Assembly (NCBI GenBank): GCA_000499405.2
Contig: HG738138.1
Coordinates: 18,577,753 to 18,641,752 of the forward strand
DNA: 64,000 nucleotides
From: Onchocerca volvulus
Lineage: Eukaryota; Nematoda; Chromadorea; Rhabditida; Onchocercidae
Direction: 5' to 3'
The translations under genes were made by a program, and so were the position numbers. Positions within the stretch are counted from its first letter, which is position 1, and every line of letters begins with the position of its first letter. The notes below the pieces were generated by a model that saw nothing but the letters and a program-made list of their open reading frames with translations, did no database searches and was not told the DNA's origin. Shown piece by piece: positions 38,090 through 50,118 of this stretch.

Positions 38090-40703
38090 CTTCACCAGTT
38101 GAAAAAGACGAGGGCTATTGCTGACGCGATGTCGCAGGTAGCGACTGCTAGCACGTGACAGAACGCTGAGAGGTGCCAGGTTGATTGCAGGATTGGTAAG
38201 GGCAGAAGATGCATGCATTTCTGGAGTGCTTTTTTGTTTATTTATTACTTTATGAGGAATGTAGCTGCGTTGCAGAAATGTCGAGGTACCTTCATGTTAG
38301 TGCGTAATGATAAATTTCACTCAAGCAATTTATGGATTACCTCTCTGCCATCTAATATTAGGTGTCTCTTGAACTGCCTTTTTGTCATAAATGTTCAGTT
38401 ATTCATTTTGACACAGCGTTCCAAGTTTTTCATCGATTGATTTGACGGATAACCTGGCATATCCAAAGAAACTACGATAGGCAGGCTGTACATCGTGCAT
38501 TCAAATCAAAATGAATGCTTCTTCCTTCTTATGTTGTTGATAAATACGCCCGGTCCAACGTCCTGCTAGCAATTGAGAATTATCAGTGGTGTTACACATG
38601 CCATTTTTCGCAGTGCATGCAACCTTGAATTATTGGGGAAGACCGACACTGGGATGTATGCATTAATGACGCATGCAACACGTCACATCCAAATCAAATT
38701 CGTGCACTATTTGTAATCATATTGACTGTCTGCTCTCCTTCGTCTCCAACAGAGTTATGGGAGAAGTATAAACCGCATGTGGCTAAAAATACTTCTCCAT
38801 AGAATACGCAAGGAAAATTCAAATATGAACATGGATTTTGTAGCAGAAATCTATCACGAAGCGTTGATAATGATTGAAGACTTATACTTGCAAATCTCGA
38901 ACAAAGTTCTCTATAAATTGGGAATGCCATCACCGAATCGATCTACTGCTGCTGCGCTCGATAAAGAATTGCGTCGCGGATAAAATTACAACACGACTGA
39001 TCTTTTGTTATGTGTGCAATCAAATATTTCTATGCTAAAGCTTGAGTAAAAAAAGCATTTACGATCAAATAATGCAAACTGAAACAGAGTTGGAGAAATC
39101 TTTTTAGATGCGCCGGAGAAAATAACGTTCCTAATTAGATTGATAAAACATTCCTAATTAAATTGATCCTGGCAGCAATTCGATCTCAAAGTGACATAGC
39201 CTTAGCCCTTGCATCGTCCGGAATAGCCGCAACATTGCTATTAGGTGCAAGAACTGCTCATTCCGCGTTGAAATTGCGATGGAGCATGCAATTCATTGAA
39301 ACTTACACTTGCAACATTTCTAAAACATCCGGCATAGGAAAAGTATTGCAGAAATATAAACTTATTGTTTGAGATGAATATACAACAGCGCACAAAAAAT
39401 CGCTTAAAGCTCCTGGTCAATCATCGCAAGATTTGCGTGAAAATATAAGACCATTTGAACGCATTAATATTGTCTACAGGAGATTTCAGGCAAACATTAC
39501 CTGTATTTTTGCGATCGACAGTACGGACGAAATTTGCTTGCCTGAAATACCCTACTTTGTGGCGACACTTAAAGACGTTAAAATTAACTACAAATATACG
39601 TTTCCAGCTGCAAAACGGTCAATCAGCTGAAATATTCTCGCATCAATTACTGGAAATTGGGAACGGAAAGGTGCCGGTCGATCGACCTCAGGACGAATTT
39701 CATTGTCTCATAACTTCTGCAATTTATTGACGTCAAAAGAAGAATTGGTTGAAAAATTATTTCCCAATATTCAAACCAATTATACGGATCACTTGGCTGA
39801 GTGAACGAGCCATTCTTGCGGCTAAGAAAAAAGTACTACATACTTGACAATATTATTTAGTCTAACATTCAAAGCGAGGTAGTCACATACAAGTGCGTTG
39901 GCACTGTTGTGGGAGCAGATGAAGCAGTTAATTATCCAACAGAATTTTTGAATTCACTCAATCTGCCAGGAATGTTACTGCACGTACTGCAGTTGAAAAT
40001 AAATTATCATTTTGCTTGGCAAAATATTAACCAGTCAAAACTTTGCAACGGCACACGGCTTGCAGTAAGAAAAAATGAGCAACGTTGTAGAAACAAAAAT
40101 TTTGACAGGATAATTAAGGTGAAAATGACCTCATTCCTCGCATTGCTTTGATTCCAATGGATATGCTCATTTCAATTTAAGAGATCGCAATTCCCAATTC
40201 AATTGGCGTTTGCAATCATCATCAACAAAGCTCAGGACCAGTCTTTAGAACTGTGCAGTTAGATTTAGACACGGATTGCTTCTCACATGGACAATTTTAA
40301 GTTGCGTGTACTAGAGCAGGCAAACCAGACAATCTCTATGTCTACACAGAAATGGAACAACAAAAAAATATTGTATACCCACAAGCATTGTGAAATTGAT
40401 TTTCCCCAACACTAGATGCGTGCGCTTTCTCTTTTTTTTTTTTTTTCATTTAACCAAACTGAGCTGCAGCAACGCGTGTATATAAAAAGTATATAAAAAC
40501 ATGCTCGTATTCGAATGCAGTGTTGCCTCAAAGTTTGAAAGCAATGGGAAGAACTTTCGGAGATCTTAGATTTTGAACTAGTATAGATAAGGCGTGTGTT
40601 TAAAAAATTTCGGAGATTTAAGATTTTGAAGAAACGAGCATTTACATTTTTATTAATATAGACTAGATGGACTGGCCACATGGAACGTGGCCGGTCCAGC
40701 TAG
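38090..40703 (+). mobile_element. Decayed Helitron transposon
   Basis: Rolling-circle DNA transposon. The 3' end is clear: an 11-bp stem (40669-40679 with 40687-40697, one G:T pair) with a 7-base loop, two spacer bases, then CTAG at 40700-40703 followed by T, as expected for a Helitron CTRR terminus. Upstream lies a broken Pif1-like helicase. The segment is richer in G+C than its surroundings from about 38090. The 5' TC terminus and any Rep/HUH nuclease region were not recognised, so the left border is approximate and the element may be 5'-truncated. Confidence 0.8.
38480..40394 (+). pseudogene. Helitron Pif1-like DNA helicase pseudogene
   Basis: Superfamily 1 helicase of the Helitron RepHel protein, now broken by several stops and frameshifts. 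Recognisable pieces in order across changing frames: NECFFLLMLLINTPGPTS near 38505-38565; HRIRKENSNMNMDFVAEIYH at about 38795-38860; degraded Walker A region FLDAPEKITFL near 39100-39135; LILAAIRSQSDIALALASSG and AATLLLGARTAHSALKL at 39163-39280; Walker B-like DEYTTAHK near 39373; intact GDFRQTLPVF motif near 39475; and a C-terminal DLDTDCFSHGQF then GKPDNLYVYTE near 40265-40350. The Walker A glycines and lysine are lost and a 17-base stretch is duplicated at 39128-39167, so it cannot act. Confidence 0.85.
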
Positions 40704-41899
40704 TTATTTATATATTTTTCTTTTCGGAAAAGTTTAGACTCGAATAATTTGTCTAAACTGATTAATTGATGAAGCTGTTAGCTTAATTGCAAAGTGTACT
40801 TCAAATTTCCCATAGCTTCGTATCTTCCGATAGCAGAAAGAAAAGAGTTTTCATGCTATTATAAGAATTATTTTTCCATTTCTTCTCGAAGCTTTATTCA
40901 TTTGAAAAGTTGGTGAGCAAAAGGAAAAATCCAATTTGTTCAAACTATTCCAGATTTTACAGAGCAAATAAATATGTATTGCATTTTGCTATGGATAGAT
41001 AATCCCTTTCCAAAAAGCATAAAAAATAATAATAATTCTCGTTGCATTGTGCGTGCAGCAGCAGTAATAACAATGAACTAATCACTAAATTTCCTTTTCA
41101 TTTTTTTTTTCTCTACTATCCTCATTTTGTTCATTTACGATTATTTTTTCAATTTATCCTAATAGGTTTGATTATATTAACTTCAGTCAGAAGTAAAAAA
41201 ATTTAAGATCATCAAAATAAATTTGCAAATATCCTTTCAAATTTAAAAATCATTGTTGCAAATTTGGATGGAGCAAAATTTAATACCGGTATTGAGTTTG
41301 GATTAGCATAAATAAATAAATAAGTAAATTTAGCCCAATGATGAAAAAAGATCACAGATAAAAAAATCATTGCTTGTTTTCTCTGCAAATTTGCCTAAAA
41401 GAACTATGAGTTGAGAACTAAAATATAAACTGCAATCTGCAGAAAATAATATATCACTTTGTTCTAATCTGTCAACTAACGATCTCATACTCTGTCTATA
41501 ATTTTAATTCTCTACACTAAAAAGTTAGTTGCATGAGAAGGCAGAATTTTTTATTCATTCTTATAAGATAAAATGAGATATGTAAAATGTCATGAATTTC
41601 TCTCCATATTCATTCCAATAATTTGCATGAAGCGAGTGAGTTAAGTGAAAGTGAAAAATCAGTTTTGTAAGCTTATCGTTTCAGTTAAATGAATGCTACT
41701 AATATTAGGTCTTTGTAATTACGTTCGGATGATCTTCATGACCACCAGAGAATTTTGTCATAGGAAGAACATTTGGTCAATTACCTGTTTATAGCTTTTC
41801 TGAAAGCCGAATATTCAGACATTAAGGGAAAATCAAGAAAATCTTGACTCAAGTTCTTCACTGATTCATGAAATTTTTGTAGGCATTCGTGATGACAGT
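40704..41899. other. Intergenic region upstream of fut-8
   Basis: AT-rich, no supported exon. It runs from the Helitron terminus to the first coding exon of fut-8 and presumably holds that gene's promoter and 5' UTR. A minimal upstream reading frame sits at its end (see next entry). Confidence 0.5.
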
Positions 41900-41903
41900 A
41901 TGA
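41892..41903 (+). promoter_or_regulatory. Three-codon upstream ORF overlapping the fut-8 start
   Basis: ATG-ACA-GTA-TGA: the stop codon overlaps the proposed fut-8 ATG as ATGA. If the transcript includes this position, it could dampen or couple initiation at the main start. The 5' end of the mRNA is unknown, so this is only a sequence observation. Confidence 0.3.
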
Positions 41904-44900
41904 GGCTTCAACGAACAATATGCCCATGCTCGATGCACTGTGTTCTAATCACTGCAATGATCATTTGGTCATCAATTTTCTTTTATCTTTCACTCAGTCT
42001 GTATGGTTTGCAATCAAAAGGTTGGCTATATTAAAAGAAAGAAATGACAAAGTCAAATATATGTATATAGCAAAAGATAGTGAAGAACAGTGGACATAAT
42101 AAAAGATATGTGTTTTTTCGATGTTGTTGATTCCAAATTTCAGAAAAACAGATAATCTTCATTTTTTTTTTTGTAAATATCCGGAAAAGCAGGCAATCCT
42201 TATTCTTTTCAAATGGTTAACATTAGTGCTGGATTCTCTCGCAACTACTGTTTTGATTTTTATTATCCAGAAGGTTTTTACATGAATTGCATTGGATGTT
42301 TCATTTAATCATCCCCTCTCTCTTCCTCTTTCTGTCCCTCTTCCTCTTATCATTAAATCAATTAAATTTCAGGAAAAGATGTTGAGCAGCGAACTCTGAC
42401 ACTGAATTATGAGCGAGCTTTGATGGATTTATTGAAACTGAAACATGAGAATGAGAAGCTTCGTGAATTGTTAAAAGACGAAAAAATATTCGAGAAGAAA
42501 TTAATTGTTGAGAAGCAGGACGGAAATAGAAGTCATACAATGATAAGCAATAAATCTAAATGGAAGCAACAGCGGATTGCTAGAGAAAAAAATGAAATTT
42601 CGACCTTTTTACCACAGAATGGTTTCTCAATGAAACATGAAGTAAAACTGCTGCTATTTTTGGCAAAAATGTCTTTCGGAATTATCACACAATCAGTCGA
42701 AAATTGAAATCAAGTTTTTATCATTTTTCCCTTTCTTTGCATTTTTCTATCTTTCAGTATGCTTATTATTTCTTGATATGCTTTTCGCCCTTCTCTTTCT
42801 TCCTTTTTTCTAACATCCGTTGGCAGAGGTTTTGCTTATTTATGACTATGTAATTATTCACTTATTTAATTATACAATCCTTACCAAAATAGATACTTGG
42901 GATTTCATTTCAGACATAACCGATTTAGTTAAATTTGCAGTAGTTATGGAAAAATATCAACGAAACGAAAGTAACCGAATAATTCTGATGTTCAATTTTC
43001 TTGTCTGAATTGTAGCTTTGTACTGTGGATATGATAACAATTTTAATTTTAATGCAGACAAAACTAATGAATGAGAATATTTTCAGATAGCCAGACGTGA
43101 GCTGCACAATTCGATATGGGAACTTTATTACTACCTCAACAATCAGCTTGCATTACTACACAACAGCAGTTCTATATTCTTAAATCATACACGGAATCAG
43201 GTAGAATACTTTTTTCGCTTGTTTTTTCTAAAAGAGCTCACTTAGGATAGTCTTTGAAAAGTGATTTCTTACAGTTGCTTTCCTTACTTGGTCAGGCAGC
43301 ATCATTCAAAGATATCGATTCAGCAGAAAGTTGGCGAACAGAAGCACTTGCAAATATCACCAGAATATTTCAAAATCATTTCGATAAAATGCAAAATCCT
43401 GACGATTGTAAAGCTGCAAGGTATGCAGTAGCTATTCATTAATTTTGTCTTGTTGTATTAACAATTGATGCTGTTAACTAAATGAAATTAAATATATCTT
43501 TGGTTAGATTTGAAAAAAAAAATCTTCATATTTGCTAGTGATAATTTGATGAATACAAAAGCAGGTTTTGAGAAATTTCTGAATGTCGTATTTATTCTTG
43601 CTTTCTGCCAGTTAACGATTTAAAAGTAGGTCTATATTCATGTGAAATCATTATCACAGATTTCGGTGGTTATAGGTTTATTTTCGAAATTCGTAATTCT
43701 AATAAGCAGAGGTGGTAAATTATTCTCTGCCATATCTTTTGATGTTGGATACGTGTATGACTGTCCGAGGTCTAAATAATTTTTAATTACAAACTATTTG
43801 TGATTGATATAGTGAGGTGATATGAGTATATACCTTATGCACTTTTTTCAATTTTTTCAAAAACTTTTATTTCTCATGAAGTTTGCAGAATCTTGACATG
43901 TGATTTGAATAAGCAGTGTGGTTTCGGCTGCCAATTACATCACGTTACATATTGTTTTATTGTTGCATATGCTTCAAATCGTACACTCATCTTAACAGAT
44001 GATGGTCGTACGTGGAATTATGCTCCAAATGGTTGGGTTGCTGCGTTCCTTCCAATTACCAAATGTTCATTTTCGGAAATTTTCAAGGTTACAATAAGGT
44101 TTCGAAGCGATTTTTCATTTCTAAAATATCTTTTTCTTCTCGAATATATGTAAGATCAGTGACCTGAAAGACTACTTTTTTGATCTTTCTATTTGTTTGA
44201 AGCTGTTTGCCCCCCTACATTTCTTGAGTATAAATAGAAGATTTCGATATTAAAGTATAAAATAAGCGTTTGCAACTAACACTTCATTATTATTCATTGA
44301 CTAATAATTGACATCATTGATAGGAATGGCAGGAAGTGAAAATGTTTAGCCCTCATTTTGATCAAGCTAATTATTTTTGCTGTATTTTTGAAATTCTGGA
44401 GATTATCTAAAAATTAAATTTTCAGCCCAATGAGTATGCCGATGACTGGAGTACTGGTAAACATTACTCGAATAAACGAATTCTAAAATTACCGATTGTT
44501 GATTCACTCTTCCATCCACCACCTTATCTTCCGCTTGCTATCCCGCGGTCATATAGTGACGAGCTAATAAAGTTGCACTCCAATGCTCCAGCATTCTTCA
44601 TTTCACAGGTTAATTTTTTACTAATAGACAACGATATGCTCTAAAAAATTCGATCAATTGACTGAATAATTAAATCTTCGGAAAAACTAATAGATAATCA
44701 GTCGCTTCCATGTCAGATTTTTGTGCCATCAATATTAGATGATTATTTACTTCTAATAATTCAGTCTTTGATATTTATGGTACTACTTCTAATAATCCAA
44801 TTCTTTTGATTGCGAAGTTAATTTGAACATATGAGAAGAAGAAAATAAGCTCATTTTTATTTTCCATTCTACTTTACTTCGTGTGAATGAATTTTGTGAA

Positions 44901-47317
44901 TTGAGATGATGAATGAACTGGTGAAATTATTTATTGAAATTAGAAGGTTTTGTTGCATTCGAGATATAGTCCGATCGATCGCATCATAAACAGTGAAAGT
45001 TTCTACCACTGCTCGTTGATCGATAAAATCATCGCTTGCGAGTCATTTTGATAATAAATCATAAATTGCAGTGATGAAATCTTTTTACAGTTCATACGAT
45101 ATTTAATGCGTCCATCAGCGATACTTGCAAAGGAAATTGACCAGGCCATAAAGAAAGTGCCGTTTGATGAAGGTGTGAAAATTGTTTGGGAATAATTTTT
45201 GAGCTCATATTATTTATGTAATGAGTACAATTTCCAAAATTTTGTATATATACAAAATTACAAAATTCGTTAGTAAATGGTTTCCTTCTATATGGGCATT
45301 GTATATGTGATCGAGATGAACAGATCTGGAAGGATTGATCACTGGATAAAATTTAAAATTATCAGTTCTGAACAATAAACTTAAATGGCGAAGCTCATAT
45401 TTGTTAATTGTCATGAATCGTAGATTTGAACGAATTCATTGACTAAGGAGCAATAAAAAAATGCTGTGGCGCTCTTATTAATTTCTTGTTTTACTTTTAG
45501 GACCAATTGTTGGTTTACAAATCCGTCGAACGGATAAAATTCATACAGAAGCAACCTTTCATGATTTGGATGAGTATATGAAATGGACAGAAGATTGGTT
45601 TCGGATTGAAGAATATCGCACACAATCATCGGTTAAGAGGCGAATTTATATTGCAACTGATGATCCGGAAATTTTCGACGAAGTTACGATGAAGTCTGTT
45701 ATTTATTCGCTGTTTACGGGTTTTTAATTTTTTAATCATATTAATCGAATTGTTTGTTGAAAAATGTTAATAGCCAGTGATACTTGAAAAACTACTCATT
45801 CCTCATTTCAATATGATACTTATAATTCTCAGTCTCAAATATCACCGGCTATTAATATTTTTTATTTTACTATGTTGGCATTTATTCATGATTCAGGAGC
45901 ATTAGTTTTTTTTTTTTTTTTTTGAACATATGGTGGGAGCACAAAACGATTGCTGCTAAAGAAATATTTGCAGTTATTTTCTTTTCATATATTGTGTTGA
46001 GATGATGATAAAAAATAAAATGCATTCATTTGTTGGTAAAGAAAAATCATAAGTCTATAAAGAATATTATTATAATATTTGAAGTAAAAAAAAATCAAAT
46101 CATCCTTATTTAAAATAGAAGAATTGAATCAGCATATGTTAATTAAAATTAGTTTAAATTGAATAAAGATAAATTAAATTTATTTGGAAATGAAATTCAT
46201 TGTTTTCAGATATCCAAATTATGAGATATATGGTGATCCAAAAATATCAAATTTGGCACAGATTCATTCCCGCTACACCACTGGATCATTGATTGGTATT
46301 GTGATCGATATAGAATTATTGTCAAGGTATGTAAATGATGTGATTTTTTAAATCCGTAATGGTAGAGAAAAGATGAAGTATTTGAAGGAAAGAAAAAAGT
46401 AAGATATTCATTTCGGATCAACAGAATAAAAATTGGCATGGATGAAAGGAATAGATTGGATGATTTATATCATGCTATCTTTTAGAAATAACAAATGAAA
46501 AGTGATAAGACCAGTTTTAGATCTCTATCAAAATAAAATTTAAGTGACTCTCAACTGTAAATCTAAACTTACATAGCTTGCTGGTTCAAATCACGCTTGA
46601 TTACAATCCAACTCAAAAAACTTGCACACAGTGAAGGCGATCTCTTTTCTCTTATCTGTTATCATTATGTGGGGATACGGTCCAATATTTTTCAGATGTA
46701 TATATCTTGTCTGCACATTCAGTTCGCAGGTTTGCCGTATGGGTTACGAGTTAATGCAAGTTCGTTTTGGAGATGCAGGTGATCGATTTCATTCCTTGGA
46801 TGATATTTACTATTTTGGTGGCCAACAAGGTGAATTTTTTATGATCTCAAAAATTGGTAATAGATTATGATAGCACATTACAAGTTATGGTTTAAAATAT
46901 TTGGTTTACATAGAGAATGTCGAAGACTAAAAAGACAGTTTAGCAAGTTTTAAAAATATCTGTATTTCTAATTTACATGAATGTAAATGCTGTACACCGA
47001 GATATCTAAAGCTTTCTGATTGTTTAATACATAATCATTCCGTAATAGCTTTTCCCTAAAAGATCAAATATGGCGCAGGTTCAGGTAACATTTCAACCAA
47101 TTGTGAAATGCAAATTTCAGCTCACGAACAAGTAGCGGTGGAATCCTATCGTGCTGAGAGTAATAGTGAAATTGACTTGAAGATTGGTGATACTATCGGA
47201 ATTGCTGGTAATCATTGGAATGGTTTCTCGATGGGTACTAATCGGAGAACAGGCAAAAAAGGTCTCTATCCATCTTACAAAGCTCGTGAAAAGTATATTG
47301 TCTTAAATTTCCCTTAG
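41900..47317 (+). CDS. fut-8: Alpha-1,6-fucosyltransferase (FUT8), 11 exons
   Basis: Golgi type II membrane enzyme that moves fucose from GDP-fucose to the innermost GlcNAc of N-glycans (core fucosylation). Exons: 41900-42020, 42373-42641, 43087-43200, 43275-43420, 43889-44087, 44426-44608, 45091-45172, 45501-45693, 46210-46326, 46696-46829, 47121-47317; phases all agree, giving 584 residues (human 575). Seen: cytosolic tail and one signal-anchor helix at about 16-36 ([20 protein letters not shown]), a coiled-coil stem ([18 protein letters not shown]), [19 protein letters not shown], a Cys-rich [18 protein letters not shown]-fucose motif QIRRTDK with Arg380/Arg381 matching human Arg365/366, [30 protein letters not shown], and a C-terminal SH3 domain ([27 protein letters not shown]) from about 520 to 580. 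All expected catalytic regions are present. Confidence 0.95.
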
Positions 47318-47445
47318 TTTGCTTATTTTCTCAGTGTAACATGGAAACTTTCATGCAAGGGGAATTTGATTGAAATTTGATGATTTTCATGGAAAAGTTT
47401 TTTTTTCTTCCAATGTTTAAATATTTGACCTTTCATTTTTCCAAA

Positions 47446-47451
47446 AATAAA
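47446..47451 (+). terminator. Probable polyadenylation signal of fut-8
   Basis: AATAAA 129 bases after the fut-8 stop codon, in a T-rich 3' region. Position is typical of a short nematode 3' UTR. Confidence 0.5.
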
Positions 47452-48805
47452 TTATAATTTCAAATTCCGAATAATTTCATATTCGTGATCTCTCCTTGTA
47501 AGATTTTAAAAAAGTAGAAAAATTTTGTTTTTTTCGCAACTTTTTTCTTTTATTTTTGAAATATTTCTTTTCCATATGCCTCTATTATTACTTGAATTAA
47601 ACTATCTTTTTGCGGGAAATAACTTATTGCAATTTTCAAAATTATTCTGAGTTCCGGAATAGTAACTCATAATTTAAAAATTGGTGGGCAAAAGTAAAGG
47701 TATTATCTTTTTCATCTCTTAGAGGAATGGGATCAATCTTTGTTCCTTTTTTTTGCTTGAATTATTGAATTACATTGTTTTTTCCTGATTCCTTCTTCAT
47801 TTCTTTGGCTCATCAATTACGTAATTTACGGTAGTCATAATATCTTGGCTGTTATCATAAAGCCAATTTCTTCCTTTTTATTTTTATTTATATTCAGTTT
47901 TAGTTAATAATTACAGTACTTTTTTGAAAATCCAAGTTATCATTTTTGTTAATAGGTATTTTAAAAGATAAATATATCATATTATGTAATACGATCGATG
48001 ATTTCGATTACAAATGTTATTAGGATTTTGGATTTATTCAGCTTTTAAAAGAAATGTTAATTCTTAGAGATGGGAATTGATGTAATCACATGAATCGAGG
48101 GTTAGAATCAGAAGAAAAGCAACCCCATCTTTTGAATCCATTTTCTCGTGAATCAGATCTTGTGCCATCATTATGCTTACCATATTTTGGCTTTAATCGG
48201 TTAACTTTAAATTTTCTAGTCAGTTCATTTGTTTCATTCTTTGTTGCTTTACTTGTTTGTGAATGATCTTTATGCGTGCATAGTTCTTCGATGATAATGT
48301 TGATTTACAATATTTGTTATGCCAATTTTTCTGCTATTGCTGTCGTTGTTATTGTGAAACTGGTTTGCTTTAATGTGATTGAAAAATTAATGCCGTAATT
48401 TTTTCTTATCAATTGATAAATTTAATAAAATGTTAGAATTGAACTTTTTTCGGGAAAAGTCATATTGAGAAATACTTTTTATCGTGGGATGGAACAATTT
48501 TAAGTGACGAAAAATGCATAGCATATGATGATAACAATTTCAATGATCGATGTTTCTATTTATCATTCCCTTGGCACTGATCGACTACAACTGGACAATA
48601 GTATTCGTATCATTTGAAAACATAAATAAAAACTGGAGTATGGCATACTGTATGGTTCAATTGAAATAAATGAAAGAAATATCCAGTACAGACTACTATC
48701 GATCGACACGGTTTTTTCGTTATAGTTGAAACTTTCATACACGACTTGATCACTTTGTCATTTTTTCATTATGAATTTAGACATTGACAGCTGACAGAAT
48801 TTGAG

Positions 48806-48901
48806 AATTTAATTTAAGTAAAATTTAAATTTTAAATTAAAATTTAAATTTTAAATTAAAAAATTTAAATTCTAAATTAAAATTTAAATTTTAAATTTAA
48901 G
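48806..48901. repeat. Palindromic AT-only repeat patch
   Basis: About five imperfect copies of AAATTTAAATTTTAAATT built only from A and T blocks. Self-complementary, so it can fold into alternative hairpins. A low-complexity expansion with no obvious function. Confidence 0.8.
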
Positions 48902-50012
48902 TCATAGACTTGAAGTCTTGAAATTTTTGGTTGGTTTGCAGTTGGTTTGATTCTTGCGAACAAGTCCATTCAGTTATTCTGTGCATTCTACGATAGGTCA
49001 TAATCACAAGCGAGATCGATCAGTCATTCAGATATTCTTCAATGTAAACATAAGTCTAAAGACTATCAAATTATTAATTGCATCATGTCTATGGCAGCTT
49101 TGATTCGTGTTTTATTTGGAATTTCCCGGGATATTTCTCGCTATATTTCAACGTTTCGCATCATGTAACTGCGAAAGTAGTTAAATGGTAACGAAATAAT
49201 GCATGAATTAATCGATGTCGTTTGATTTCTGATATCTTCCATATGGTTGAACTGTTACTGAACCGTATCTTAAGCATAATAATAATATTGTTAGTTTCCA
49301 AAAACCGAATCAGTCTTGATGATTGTTATCATTTCTATCGATAATCTAATGGAAATTATCATAAAAGTTGCTTGTATTTATCAAATGTTTCGAGCTGGAA
49401 TTCCGATACGTCATTTCTCGAATCCTTGTGTTAAGCTAACACCTAAGATTTTGTCTGCTAAAAATGAAGTAATCAATCCAATGGTGCAAGGATGAAAAAA
49501 AGATGAAGAATTCAAAGTTATTTCACGTATTATTAAATTATGCTTAATTTGCAATCAATAGTATTATTTCAGGTTAAGGCTTTGGAGTCTCATTGTTTAA
49601 AATCTAATGCCAAATAAAAATCAATAAATTGGTTTCTTTGGATGTGAAAAAATTCAAATATTGTTATCATAGGTTATTGATTCCGAAAATAAAAGACCGA
49701 CAATAGAAAGTGACAAATAAAAAAAATTTACAGAAATCTCTTGTTCATTAATACTTAAATTATGGCCCGAATAAAATGATATCCTATAATTATCAACAAT
49801 ATCGTATTTTTGATTCTTCAGATAACTGTTTTCAAGCAATTTATAAGAGGATATAAAATTGAAAATATCGATAAGCTCTGATAATTCATCAACATTTTCG
49901 GATTCTATAAATCAAATTTGATGTCAAAGAAATTTCATTTTGCTGGATTCGAAGTAGTGATGATATCAGGATTGTTTTTCCTATTTTTTTCGTAAAAATT
50001 GAACGCATTAAT

Positions 50013-50018
50013 TTTATT
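50013..50018 (-). terminator. Probable polyadenylation signal of the Ly6-like gene
   Basis: AATAAA on the minus strand, roughly 100 bases beyond the TAA of the Ly6-like coding sequence. Confidence 0.4.
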
Positions 50019-50118
50019 GGAACTATTCAGTATTAAAGATTTTTCAACGGAAGTTTCGAATAGAAATTTATCATAAAATGAATTTATGTATTAGCACGGA
50101 AATATATAATTCTTGTGA

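Larger units (their letters stand above)
47452..50118. other. Convergent intergenic region between fut-8 and the Ly6-like gene
   Basis: No supported coding exon. It contains an AT-only repeat patch at 48806-48901. An AATAAA on the minus strand at 50013-50018 lies about 100 bases after the stop of the minus-strand Ly6-like gene. Confidence 0.5.
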
